From an uncultured Gammaproteobacteria bacterium (lineage in GTDB: Bacteria > Pseudomonadota > Gammaproteobacteria > Halothiobacillales > Halothiobacillaceae): 28,833 nucleotides of DNA. The stretch spans positions 1 through 28,833 of the forward strand of contig CALKWL010000408.1 in assembly GCA_938004235.1 (NCBI GenBank), written 5' to 3'. A program made the translations under genes and the position numbers. The notes beneath the pieces were generated by a model, which ran no database searches, was not told where the DNA came from, and saw nothing but the letters and a program-made list of their open reading frames with translations. This document shows, piece by piece, positions 15,625-23,666 of the stretch. The first letter of the stretch is position 1; each line of letters begins with the position of its first letter.

Positions 15625-16830
15625 TTACAAAGTGCCGTACGAGTGCAAACCACTCAGAAACATATTGACGCCCAGGAAGGCAAACGTCGTGACGAACAGG
15701 CCGATCACCGACCACCATGCCATCGGCGCGCCGCGCCAACCCTTGGTCAGGCGCAGATGCAGCCAGGCCGCATAGTTCAGCCACACAATCAATGCCCAGG
15801 TTTCCTTGGGATCCCAGGACCAGTAACCGCCCCAGGCTTCCGCCGCCCACATCGCCCCGAGAATGGTCGCCACGGTAAAGAAACCAAAGCCCAAGGCAAT
15901 CGACTTGTACATCAGGTCATCCATGATCTCCAGTTTGGGCAGCAGATCACGCTCGCCATCGCCCCCCATCTTGAGCTTGATGAGGTAGGCCACGGCAATC
16001 ATCGCCGCAATGGCAAAAGCACCATAACCGATGAAATTGGCCGGAACATGAATTTTCATCCAATAACTGTCCAGCGCCGGAACCAGAGGTTGGATGACAT
16101 TGGCGCCGCGATCAAAGGTGTACCACAAAAGGAAGCCTACGGCGGCGGAAATCACCAGCATCACAAAGCCGCCCAAGGCGCGGGTTTTGAAACGCCCCTC
16201 GTAAAACAGGTAGATCAAGGCTGTAATCACGGAGAACAGGATGAACACTTCATACAGATTGCTCACCGGAATATGGCCGTAATCCACGTTAATCAGATAG
16301 GACTCGCGCCAGCGCGCCAGCATCCCGGCAAAGCCAAAGGCCGTGGCCGACCACACCAGCACTGACGCGATTTTGCCGATGTACTCGGTGCGCGTCAGCA
16401 ATGCAAGAAAATAGGTGAGGGCGGCTCCGACGTAGAGTGCGCTCATCCACATGATCGCGCTTTGGCTCGACACCAGGTACTTGAGAAAGAAATCCTTGTT
16501 CTGCGCCGCGGCAAGAGCCTCGCGCCCCACGGAAAGCTGATCGCCAAAGTGCACGCCATAGCGCCACAGCGCCAGGGCGCTCAGCACGGCAACCGCAATG
16601 CCCAGGCCGCGAATACCGCGCCAGTACCAGCCCAACGCTGCCAGACCCAGAGCCGTCCCTGCAAGAATAGAGATTTCGTAAACATCCATACGGCCACTGA
16701 AGGCAAACAGCGCGCCAAAAGCGCTTCCAAGCACCGCCAGCAGCCACAGAATATCCCCCATCCGCCCGGCTGGGCTGGCCACTGGCGGCAAACCCGAGGC
16801 ACTGTTCAGTACATTTGCATTGGCAGACAC
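15625..16830 (-). CDS. ccsA: cytochrome c biogenesis protein CcsA/CcsB (System II, WWD family)
   Basis: The 401-residue polytopic membrane protein is the heme-handling half of the System II cytochrome c synthetase. The WWD domain is intact: Trp333, Trp337, Trp339, Asp340, Pro341, Lys342 and Glu343. Candidate heme-ligand histidines flank it at His186, His261 and His396. Around eight hydrophobic segments are visible. The partner ResB is encoded just upstream, separated by a 375-nt spacer filled mainly by cassette C. Nomenclature differs between bacteria: this subunit is called CcsA, ResC or CcsB. The start is ATG 16830, without a clear strong ribosome binding site. Confidence 0.93.
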   Translation of the reverse strand: MSANANVLNSASGLPPVASPAGRMGDILWLLAVLGSAFGALFAFSGRMDVYEISILAGTALGLAALGWYWRGIRGLGIAVAVLSALALWRYGVHFGDQLSVGREALAAAQNKDFFLKYLVSSQSAIMWMSALYVGAALTYFLALLTRTEYIGKIASVLVWSATAFGFAGMLARWRESYLINVDYGHIPVSNLYEVFILFSVITALIYLFYEGRFKTRALGGFVMLVISAAVGFLLWYTFDRGANVIQPLVPALDSYWMKIHVPANFIGYGAFAIAAMIAVAYLIKLKMGGDGERDLLPKLEIMDDLMYKSIALGFGFFTVATILGAMWAAEAWGGYWSWDPKETWALIVWLNYAAWLHLRLTKGWRGAPMAWWSVIGLFVTTFAFLGVNMFLSGLHSYGTL

Positions 16831-16920
16831 GTCATCCCCCCCTCTTTAAGTTATTCATAGGACTTGCGCAAAAGTGTCCCAGCTAGGCAACACTTTGATG
16901 CCAGTACGCTTTAACAGGAT

Positions 16921-17136
16921 GTTGAAAAAGGGCTTTCCTGCCCTTTTTCAACGCGCATCAAAGCGGTGCACGCCGTTACGTGAAGCAACGATGGAACGCT
17001 TTGCGTTCCCCGAAGGGCTGGGCACAGGGATGTGCCCAGCCGCGACAGTCCTAGAAGATCAATTACTTAGCGTGATTGATCTTCGTGCAAGCCATCCATG
17101 GCTTGCGTTAACGGGCGTTTTTCAACACCCTGTCAA
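16921..17136 (-). repeat. five-hairpin intergenic cassette, copy C (enlarged)
   Basis: Read on the minus strand, the order is: a weak hairpin a (17136-17111, GGGTG/CGCCC); b, GCAAGCCAT/ATGGCTTGC (17106-17087); c, 13 bp with one G-T pair (17084-17054); d, GGCTGGGCACA/TGTGCCCAGCC (17041-17016); an extra GGAACGC/GCGTTCC hairpin (17009-16993); and e, GTTGAAAAAGGGC/GCCCTTTTTCAAC (16952-16921). It fills most of the 375-nt gap between resB and ccsA. The remainder (16831-16920 and 17137-17205) shows no gene or other clear signal. The e block and 8 nt beside it, 16913-16952, are identical to 19248-19287. Confidence 0.8.
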
Positions 17137-17205
17137 GTACGGCGAAGCGCTTGAACGCCGCTGGGGCGGTTTTGCGCAAGTCCTGATTCAAATTCACCTG
17201 AAATC

Positions 17206-19215
17206 TCAGGCTTTCCCGGCTGTAACAGGCTCGGCGCCAAGCTTGCCGACCATCGTTCGGAGCAGCCCATGCGAAACCTTGGCCATATCCAGGGTCTTGC
17301 GATGACTTGTGGTCGCAAACAAGACCCGCGCCCCGCGTCCATGGGGTGATTCACGCACCAACACCCAGGCGCGACGCGGATGGATGTAAAACAACATGAA
17401 CACGCCAAGCATCAACAGAAAGCTGCCTAAATACACCACGTTTTTACCGGGGGATTTGGTGATCTGAAGACCGGAAGCCTGAATTTGCTCAAACCCCGTC
17501 ATCTGCAAATAAATCGGCGACCCGTAAAACACCAGCGCATTCACCGCTGCGACAGCATCGGCAAGAAAACGTTCATCCTTCTCGCCGCCGATCTCCGTCA
17601 TGCCGCGCTCGTTCATCATGGTTACATACATGCGGCTAAGAACGGTTTGCAGCACGCGCGCGCTGGTTTCAAAGGCGCGCTCCAGCTGTTCCTTGGGCAC
17701 GCGCGCTTCAAGATCGGCGCCGATCGCGTCATAACCGCCCTTCACGAAAGTCTGCACCATGGTGCGTATGGCCTCCCCCGCTGCGGGAAGCTTGGCCGCC
17801 TCGGGATTGACCTCGCTCAGCATCGACATCACCGCGCGGTCGATCTGCGCTGCATCATGCAGGCGATGGTAAAAATCCATAAAGGTCGCCATCTGGTTAT
17901 CTCGATCCGCGGGGATGTAGAGGAAGCGCATTTCACCGCCCACCTGCTCACGCATCCCGGAAATAAATACCGGGCGCCCCTCCATCACCACCGGCGCCAT
18001 ATAATTTTCGTACTCACGCGCCTGTCCCGCTGCGTCGCGCATACGGAACACCATGCTCGGACCGAAATTCTTCTCGTGCGTTTTGCCGTCGGCATCCGTC
18101 ACCGGATTGATATTGAACAAGCGGAAATCATTCAGCTCCAGGGTGTATTTTTCATCCCCGACCGTGAATGGAATGTCCTGAAAAATAGCGCCCTCAAGCG
18201 TTTGCGACAAACCCGCCGAGGCGCCTGCCATTTGCCACGACGTGAGTTGCAGACGCGAGCCTCCATCACCAAAACTGGCCTGGTAAATGGCGTAGTTTCC
18301 GTAAATCAACGGCTTGTTGACAGCAATGGTCGCTTCAACCGGATCGTTCGGATGCTTAGGATCCGTCAGCACCAGATCACTCTGGTAGGACTTGGGCATA
18401 CCGTTATCGTAGTGCTCAATACGAAAATCCTTGACCTCGATATCGAACGGCAGCTTTTGCACCACATAGCCATCGCGCACATTCAAGAACAGTATCGACG
18501 TCTGGCTGCCCTCAGGCACGTTCACATTACCGCGAAAACCAGGATTACTCGCAGCCACCTTGCTCTCTTCGGGCACCTGGGACAACGGCACGCTGCGCGT
18601 TTCCACCTTCAGCTTGTCCGTCAGCTCAAGATAGGACAACCATATACGCGAATCCAGCATCCCGCCAATACAGATCACCACGATGGCGACGTGGGTGAAG
18701 ATATAACCCAAACGTTGCAGGCTGCCCTTGCGCGCCGCGAACATATAGCCTTCCTTGACGCGCGACTCCTTGAACTTGAAGCCCTCATCCAGCAGGACAC
18801 GCCGACTTTCAATCGCGGCGGCCTCAACGCTCATCGGCAGATGCGGCCATTCAACATGCTCTCGCATGGCGCGAATTTCTTTCTCGCCGACCCGACTGCG
18901 ATAAGTGAACATCTCGCGCAACATATTAGGCGCATTGCGAATCACGCAGGCGCTGGTCGAAACCACCAGCAAGGTGAAAATCGCCAGAAACCAGGGTGCG
19001 GAATACACATCGTACAAATCCAGCGCACGAAACACTTCGAACCAGAACGGGCCGAATTTCATCAAATAATCGCCGTAAGGCTGATTCTGTTGCAGCACCG
19101 TGCCGACGATCGACGCCAGCCCCACGGCAACCAGCAAGGTAATGGCAAGATTCATCGAGCCCAAAAAGGCGAGAAGCGAACGGCCACGCGGCGCTGGGGA
19201 ATGTGTTTGGGTCAT
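17206..19215 (-). CDS. resB: cytochrome c biogenesis protein ResB (Ccs1)
   Basis: The 669-residue ResB/Ccs1 subunit works with CcsA to deliver heme to apocytochrome c on the outer face of the inner membrane. Membrane segments lie at about 15-40, 75-95 and 168-190, and a last one at about 605-630 after a large periplasmic domain of some 410 residues. The N-terminal FLGSMNLAITLLV and NQPYGDYLMKFGPFW stretches and the LPFDIEVKDFRIEHY region are family signatures. The C-terminal cytoplasmic tail of about 55 residues is basic. Length is normal for beta/gammaproteobacterial ResB. The start codon is ATG 19215; cassette D lies between this gene and the upstream cytochrome c4 gene. Confidence 0.94.
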   Translation of the reverse strand: MTQTHSPAPRGRSLLAFLGSMNLAITLLVAVGLASIVGTVLQQNQPYGDYLMKFGPFWFEVFRALDLYDVYSAPWFLAIFTLLVVSTSACVIRNAPNMLREMFTYRSRVGEKEIRAMREHVEWPHLPMSVEAAAIESRRVLLDEGFKFKESRVKEGYMFAARKGSLQRLGYIFTHVAIVVICIGGMLDSRIWLSYLELTDKLKVETRSVPLSQVPEESKVAASNPGFRGNVNVPEGSQTSILFLNVRDGYVVQKLPFDIEVKDFRIEHYDNGMPKSYQSDLVLTDPKHPNDPVEATIAVNKPLIYGNYAIYQASFGDGGSRLQLTSWQMAGASAGLSQTLEGAIFQDIPFTVGDEKYTLELNDFRLFNINPVTDADGKTHEKNFGPSMVFRMRDAAGQAREYENYMAPVVMEGRPVFISGMREQVGGEMRFLYIPADRDNQMATFMDFYHRLHDAAQIDRAVMSMLSEVNPEAAKLPAAGEAIRTMVQTFVKGGYDAIGADLEARVPKEQLERAFETSARVLQTVLSRMYVTMMNERGMTEIGGEKDERFLADAVAAVNALVFYGSPIYLQMTGFEQIQASGLQITKSPGKNVVYLGSFLLMLGVFMLFYIHPRRAWVLVRESPHGRGARVLFATTSHRKTLDMAKVSHGLLRTMVGKLGAEPVTAGKA

Positions 19216-19255
19216 ACCGTCGTTATCAGGATTACGTCACTTGGTCTAACAGGAT

Positions 19256-19406
19256 GTTGAAAAAGGGCTTTCCTGCCCTTTTTCAACACGCCGTGCCCGG
19301 CACATGTCCGGGCACGGCGACGACAAATCAAGCCCTTGCGTATTTGATTTGCGTGCGAGCCATCCATGCCTCGCCTTGACAGACCGTTTTTCAACGGCCT
19401 GTCAAG
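19256..19406 (-). repeat. five-hairpin intergenic cassette, copy D
   Basis: On the minus strand the order is: a, CTTGACAG and CTGTCAAG arms around a GTTGAAAAA loop (19406-19375); b, GCGAG/CTCGC with apex CATGGATG and one mismatch (19374-19355); c, CAAATCAA/TTGATTTG with a 12-nt loop (19351-19324); d, a 12-bp stem CGCCGTGCCCGG (19319-19289); and e, GTTGAAAAAGGGC (19287-19256), able to terminate in both directions. It lies between cytochrome c4 and resB, which in related genomes are usually close neighbours. Confidence 0.85.
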
Positions 19407-19479
19407 AGGCAAACAGCGACACATGCCATGCCCATGGAGCTGGCGACGCGCCCCGGAGTTCCTGGAAGTGTTCAAAGAA

Positions 19480-20148
19480 CTATTTCATGCTGGACGCATA
19501 CGCCGCAAGGGCGCGTATATCATCGTCTGTCAACGCCTGCCCCGCCTGACGCATCACGGCGTTCAGATCGTTATTGCGCGAACTCTCACGGAAAGACTTG
19601 AGCATCAATTCGGTATAGGCCGCGTGCTGAGCGCGCAGTGCGGGATAAGCCGCCGGCGCGTTGCCGAAACCGGCTTCACCATGACATGCGCTGCATGCGG
19701 CAACCGCCGGCGCACTCCCCTCGGCGGCGCGGCCGGTCTGGTACAGCACGCGCCCATGCTCAACCAGAGCCTGCACATCGGCTGCAACGCCCCCATCCTT
19801 GGTCGCCTGCGCCTTGACCGGCTGCGCGGCATAAAACGCCGCCAGATTCTTCATATCTTCGGGACTCAGTGCGGCGACGATACCCACCATCAGTGCATTC
19901 ACCCGCTTGCCGGACTTGTAATCCTGCAACTGCTTGGCAATGTAAGTCGCGTTCTGCCCGGCGATGGAGGGGAATGCCGGACTCGGGCTATTGCCGTCCG
20001 CGCCATGGCAGGCCACACACATGGCCGACTTGGCTTGGCCTGCGGCGGCATCACCCGCCGTCGACATGATCGGGGCTTCCGCCGCGCAGACCATGCCCTG
20101 CATCATGCCCAAAGTCAGGGCAGCCATCAGCTTGAAGCGAACATTCAT
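19480..20148 (-). CDS. cytochrome c4, diheme
   Basis: The 222-residue periplasmic diheme cytochrome c4 has a signal peptide of about 23 residues ending in CAAEA. Heme site one is Cys44, Cys47, His48 (CVACH) and heme site two is Cys152, Cys155, His156 (CSACH). Met87 and Met199 are the likely axial ligands. The two halves are duplicated class I cytochrome domains. Cytochrome c4 carries electrons to terminal oxidases or nitrite-reducing systems. GAGGA lies six bases before ATG 20148; the longer upstream frame overlaps engB and is rejected. It heads the resB-ccsA-dsbA cluster that matures c-type cytochromes. Confidence 0.94.
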   Translation of the reverse strand: MNVRFKLMAALTLGMMQGMVCAAEAPIMSTAGDAAAGQAKSAMCVACHGADGNSPSPAFPSIAGQNATYIAKQLQDYKSGKRVNALMVGIVAALSPEDMKNLAAFYAAQPVKAQATKDGGVAADVQALVEHGRVLYQTGRAAEGSAPAVAACSACHGEAGFGNAPAAYPALRAQHAAYTELMLKSFRESSRNNDLNAVMRQAGQALTDDDIRALAAYASSMK

Positions 20149-20316
20149 GGCAGTCCTCATGCGTAGTCTTGTGGTTTGTTGTATGTCATTTTTCGACAAG
20201 GCGTAAGATTGTAACCTCAGCGCGCATGATTTCATCCATCCCCATGCTAAAACCAGAGTAAAAACTGGCCTGGTAGCCTGTCGGACTTTAGGAGAATCGG
20301 CTGCTAGAATGCGCAG
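20149..20316 (+). promoter_or_regulatory. divergent cytochrome c4/engB spacer with extended -10 at engB
   Basis: TGCTAGAAT at 20302-20310 fits an extended -10 promoter (TGNTATAAT type). It ends six bases before the engB ATG and no Shine-Dalgarno is present, so engB mRNA may be leaderless or nearly so. AGGAG at 20290-20294 is too far away to serve as a ribosome binding site. No -35 is convincing. The promoter of cytochrome c4 on the other strand is not clear. Confidence 0.45.
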
Positions 20317-20973
20317 ATGCAAACAGAAAACACACAACTCAGAGCCTATTTCGCGCGCGCGGCGTTCATCAAAAGCGCCCCCGAGGCTCGTCAGCTCCCC
20401 TCCGACCTAGGGGTAGAAATCGCCTTTGCCGGACGCTCCAATGCCGGAAAATCCAGCGCACTCAATACCTTGTGCGCCCAGAAGAACCTGGCTCGCGCCA
20501 GCAAGCGCCCGGGGCGTACTCAGCTGCTCAACGTCTTCGCCCTGGATGAAAGCAAACGCCTGGTGGACTTGCCGGGCTACGGTTACGCCGAAGTCCCTAT
20601 GGAAATGCGCAAAAACTGGGGTGCAATGATGGACGAATATTTCAGCCAACGCCTGAGCCTGAAGCTTACCGTGCTGATGATGGACATTCGTCACCCCATG
20701 CGACCTTTTGATGAAATGCTGATTGAGGCCTGCGTGAAGCGCCAGCTGCCCGTGCACATCCTGCTCACCAAGGCCGACAAGCTTTCACGCGGTGCGGCAT
20801 CCTCCGTGTTGCAAAAACTCAAAAAAGATCTGCCGAAAAGCGTGAGCGTGCAACTCTTTTCCTCACTGAGCAAACTGGGTCTGGATGAACTGCGCGGGTT
20901 TCTGCGCGACCTGCTGGAGCGGCATGATTCAGCCGCCCTGCATGAGCAGACGCCTGGTGAGGTCGCCTGCTAA
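20317..20973 (+). CDS. engB: ribosome biogenesis GTPase EngB (YsxC/YihA)
   Basis: The 218-residue TRAFAC-class GTPase is required for assembly of the 50S ribosomal subunit. G1 is GRSNAGKSS (39-47), G3 is DLPGYG (84-89), G4 is TKAD (151-154) and G5 is in SSLSKLG. Length is typical. It is divergent from cytochrome c4, an arrangement common in beta- and gammaproteobacteria. There is no visible Shine-Dalgarno before ATG 20317. No terminator with a T-tract on the plus strand follows in the 185-nt spacer. Confidence 0.95.
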   Translation: MQTENTQLRAYFARAAFIKSAPEARQLPSDLGVEIAFAGRSNAGKSSALNTLCAQKNLARASKRPGRTQLLNVFALDESKRLVDLPGYGYAEVPMEMRKNWGAMMDEYFSQRLSLKLTVLMMDIRHPMRPFDEMLIEACVKRQLPVHILLTKADKLSRGAASSVLQKLKKDLPKSVSVQLFSSLSKLGLDELRGFLRDLLERHDSAALHEQTPGEVAC

Positions 20974-21039
20974 GTGATGATTTTTTCGGCAGTAGCAGGA
21001 ACTATTGGCTAAAAAAACAGGCGAAATATGAACAGGTCT

Positions 21040-21112
21040 GAAAAACGCCGCCTGGAGCGGCGTTGGGATGCGAAGCATCACCCGAAGGGCGGAATCCAGG
21101 GATGGATTCCGC
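21040..21112 (-). terminator. hairpin cluster with minus-strand terminator after DUF2334 gene
   Basis: On the minus strand, AACGCCGC/GCGGCGTT (21064-21044) runs straight into a T-tract (GTTTTTC), a good Rho-independent terminator for the minus-strand glycosyltransferase unit. Before it lie GATGC/GCATC (21079-21067) and GCGGAATCCA/TGGATTCCGC (21112-21089). The CCAGGGATGG apex of the last one recalls the cassette hairpins. A further GCAGCC/GGCTGC dyad spans about 21120-21152. Confidence 0.7.
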
Positions 21113-21158
21113 AAGCTTTTGCAGCCAATTCGTCTCAAGTTCGACAGGCTGCTTAGCC

Positions 21159-21950
21159 TCAAAGCCCAAGCTGACGCGCCAGCCACGCCCCCTTGGTCAT
21201 CGGCTCGCGTCCGGCCTGTAGCGCTTGTTGCAAAGCCTGCCGCCAAAACCCGACGCACTCGGGGTGCGCCGCATCCGCCGGATGCAGTCCGAGGCGCAAA
21301 AGGGGGTAGCGCTGCGGGTCGCCAAGAACGCGGCGCAACAGATACGTGTTCCACAGCGCTGAAGCGCGCCGACGCCAGGCCGCACGCACGCTCCACACCA
21401 GACTGGGCGCATTGAAACGCCGCCCCGAGGGCAAGGCGATCAGCTCGCGGCGGCTGGTACTGTAGTCAAAGGCACTATCGCGCAAGGCTGCCTGCGCTCC
21501 CTGTCCCATCAGCCACGCCGGAGCCACGAAGCCTTGCGGCTGCCAACCCAGCGCCTTGAAGCGCGCACGCGCCTGCTGCATCCGTTCCAGTGCATCCTCC
21601 CGGCTCAGGCTGAAAAACTCGCCCTCGCTCGCCGTATAGACGCGCCGAAAGAAACGTTCGCGCCAGGCTCCGGGCGCGGGCGATTCATCCAGATGACACA
21701 GCCCATGCACCAGTATCTCATCTCCCCGCGAGAGGCGTTGCTCCATGGCACGCAAAAAAGCGGTGTCCTGCTCTATGCTCTGCCCGCGGTGATAATCCGC
21801 AACCACCAGCAGACTCACTGGCGCAGGCTGTACCTCGTCCAGAACCTGGAGCAGCGCATGACACGCCGCCCAGGTCGCCGGCGCCACATCGTGCATCACC
21901 ACGCTCAACGCAGGCGGACAGCTGAGTTTGCGCTGCTCAAAAGCCGGCAT
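21159..21950 (-). CDS. DUF2334 / polysaccharide deacetylase-like protein
   Basis: The 263-residue protein resembles DUF2334 of the carbohydrate esterase 4-like (NodB-type) superfamily. It has the N-terminal SVVMHDVAP with a metal-type His-Asp pair, SLLVVADYHRG, and the second metal motif in ILVHGLCHLDE. No signal peptide is visible, so it is probably cytoplasmic. A role as glycan or glycolipid deacetylase is an inference from the fold. ATG 21950 overlaps the glycosyltransferase stop by 14 nt, which implies one transcript and likely one pathway. Upstream frame extension would lie inside the glycosyltransferase gene. Confidence 0.8.
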   Translation of the reverse strand: MPAFEQRKLSCPPALSVVMHDVAPATWAACHALLQVLDEVQPAPVSLLVVADYHRGQSIEQDTAFLRAMEQRLSRGDEILVHGLCHLDESPAPGAWRERFFRRVYTASEGEFFSLSREDALERMQQARARFKALGWQPQGFVAPAWLMGQGAQAALRDSAFDYSTSRRELIALPSGRRFNAPSLVWSVRAAWRRRASALWNTYLLRRVLGDPQRYPLLRLGLHPADAAHPECVGFWRQALQQALQAGREPMTKGAWLARQLGL

Positions 21951-23079
21951 GAGAGATCTCGCTGGCCTGCACATAGGATTCGTGCTTGAAGGTGCCGGCC
22001 TGCAAGGCGCGGTAAAACGCATGTTGCTGTTGCAACACCACCTCCCAGCGGAAATGACGATCCACCCGACACCTCGCCGCCTGCCCCATGGCGCGCCAGT
22101 CCTGCGCAAACAGATCGCGCACGGCCTGCGCCAGGCTCGCTGCATCACGCGGCTGAGCCAGCACACCCACCTCCGGCGTAATCAGCTCAGGCAAGGCTCC
22201 GCCGCGCACGCCGATGGCCGGCAGCCCCGAGGCCATGCCCTCCAGCACGATCAAACCGAAGGTTTCCTGATCGCCCGCATGAACCAGCGCATCCGCCGAG
22301 GCCAAAAACCGCGCCAGCTGCACGCTGTCGCAAAACTCGGAATAAGCTTTTACATTGCTGAGATTCGATGGCGGCATATCCGGGCCGATCAAAAGCAACT
22401 GGTAGTCCTTCCCCAGCAAGCGCATCGCATCCAGCAGAATGTCGATATTTTTCTCACGCGCATAACGCCCGGCAAACACCAGAAGACGCACGTCATCCGC
22501 CAGATTCATCCACTCACGCACGACCGAATGACGCAGCGCCGGATCAAACCGATCTGCATCGACGCCCAAGGGCTGCCACACCACATTATTCAGACCCAGC
22601 GCCCGCATCCGATTAGCCAGCCCCAGGCTGGGAACCTGCACAGCATCAAAGGCCGAATACAGGTTCAAAAGATAGGTCTGCGCACGCCGCCCGGCCCAAT
22701 CACCAAAACGCTGCTCGACAAAGCGGGGCAGATCCGAGTGCATGAACGCGGTGACCGGCACGCCCAAACGATCCGCCGCCGTCAGCGCCGCGCGCGCCAG
22801 GCGGTAGGGATCGCCCGCCTCAATGACGTCGGGCGCCATCTCAACCAGGGTTTTGATCCAGGGTGCGCGGCGCAGAGGAAAACGGTAGCCATGACTGAAA
22901 GGCAGCATCGGCGCAGGCAAAAGCCAATGATTGCCCCGCTTGGCAACACGTTCACCGGGCGTCAGCAACGTATAGCGCGCGCCCTCCTGATTGGACGCCC
23001 AGCGCCGCTTGGCGCGCAGATAACGCCGCACACCGCCTCCATGCGCGGTATAAAACATGGTGACATCGCAAAGGTGCAT
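21937..23079 (-). CDS. GT4-family glycosyltransferase
   Basis: The 380-residue retaining glycosyltransferase has the GT-B fold. The acceptor loop GGGVRRYL lies near residue 16. The C-terminal domain has VFAGRYAREKNIDILLDA for nucleotide binding and the EX7E motif in ETFGLIVLE, typical of family GT4. The donor and acceptor are unknown. The start is ATG 23079; a TTG five codons upstream is possible. The gene sits between pgpA and the DUF2334 gene, which it overlaps. Enzymes like this are often tied to glycolipid or surface polysaccharide synthesis, but nothing here names the product. Confidence 0.88.
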   Translation of the reverse strand: MHLCDVTMFYTAHGGGVRRYLRAKRRWASNQEGARYTLLTPGERVAKRGNHWLLPAPMLPFSHGYRFPLRRAPWIKTLVEMAPDVIEAGDPYRLARAALTAADRLGVPVTAFMHSDLPRFVEQRFGDWAGRRAQTYLLNLYSAFDAVQVPSLGLANRMRALGLNNVVWQPLGVDADRFDPALRHSVVREWMNLADDVRLLVFAGRYAREKNIDILLDAMRLLGKDYQLLLIGPDMPPSNLSNVKAYSEFCDSVQLARFLASADALVHAGDQETFGLIVLEGMASGLPAIGVRGGALPELITPEVGVLAQPRDAASLAQAVRDLFAQDWRAMGQAARCRVDRHFRWEVVLQQQHAFYRALQAGTFKHESYVQASEISHAGF

Positions 23080-23111
23080 TCTTTGACGCCGCAAGTGGAA
23101 GTTGCGAGAGC

Positions 23112-23666
23112 TTACAACAGGCTTAACACGAAATGCACCGCGTACAGCAGCAAAAACGCTGCACCGCCCGCGACGACATCATCCAGCATAATGCCCAGCC
23201 CGCCATGCAGATTGCGGTCGCACCAACCGATCGGACCGGGTTTGAGAATATCGAACACACGGAACAGCACCACGGCAGCCAGCGCCCAAAGCCATTGCTC
23301 ATGCCATGCGCTCACGGGCTGATTCATGCCCGGCACGGCGGCCAGCGCAATCCATACTCCGACCCATTCATCCCATACAATCCCGCCTGGATCGGCCTCA
23401 CCGCCATGTTCGCCGCCCATACGCCGCGCTGCTTCACCGCACAGCCAAATACCGCCCGCGGCGGCCAGCAACAGCACGGCAAGATAGATCGGCCAGGACA
23501 GCTGCACCAGCAACAGCCACGGCAACAGCGCCGCCAGCGTACCGAAGGTGCCCGGAGCCTTGGGCGCAAGCCCGCTGCCCAGACCATGTGCCAGCAGCAG
23601 TACGGGGTCACGCAGTACCGCCCGGACGCTCGTGTGCATCCGGACAGATTCAGGCGAAATGGTCAT
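23112..23666 (-). CDS. pgpA: phosphatidylglycerophosphatase A
   Basis: The 184-residue membrane phosphatase removes phosphate from phosphatidylglycerol phosphate, the last step of phosphatidylglycerol synthesis. Family signatures are APKAPGTFGT, GGIVWDEWVGVWIA and LKPGPIGWCDRN, then GGLGIMLDDVVAG. About four membrane segments are present. ATG 23666 overlaps the thiL stop by 17 nt, and GAGG lies eight bases upstream. A second ATG nine codons on is possible. The thiL-pgpA pair is a standard gammaproteobacterial arrangement. Confidence 0.93.
   Translation of the reverse strand: MTISPESVRMHTSVRAVLRDPVLLLAHGLGSGLAPKAPGTFGTLAALLPWLLLVQLSWPIYLAVLLLAAAGGIWLCGEAARRMGGEHGGEADPGGIVWDEWVGVWIALAAVPGMNQPVSAWHEQWLWALAAVVLFRVFDILKPGPIGWCDRNLHGGLGIMLDDVVAGGAAFLLLYAVHFVLSLL

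Noticed and set aside
17485..19260. A 591-codon open frame on the plus strand opposite resB
   Set aside because: It is antisense to an intact, clearly recognised resB, has no domain I can recognise and is rich in His, Arg and Gln, as expected for reverse frames of GC-rich genes.
21928..23322. A 464-codon plus-strand frame opposite the glycosyltransferase
   Set aside because: It is a shadow of the minus-strand glycosyltransferase and pgpA genes, with no family resemblance.
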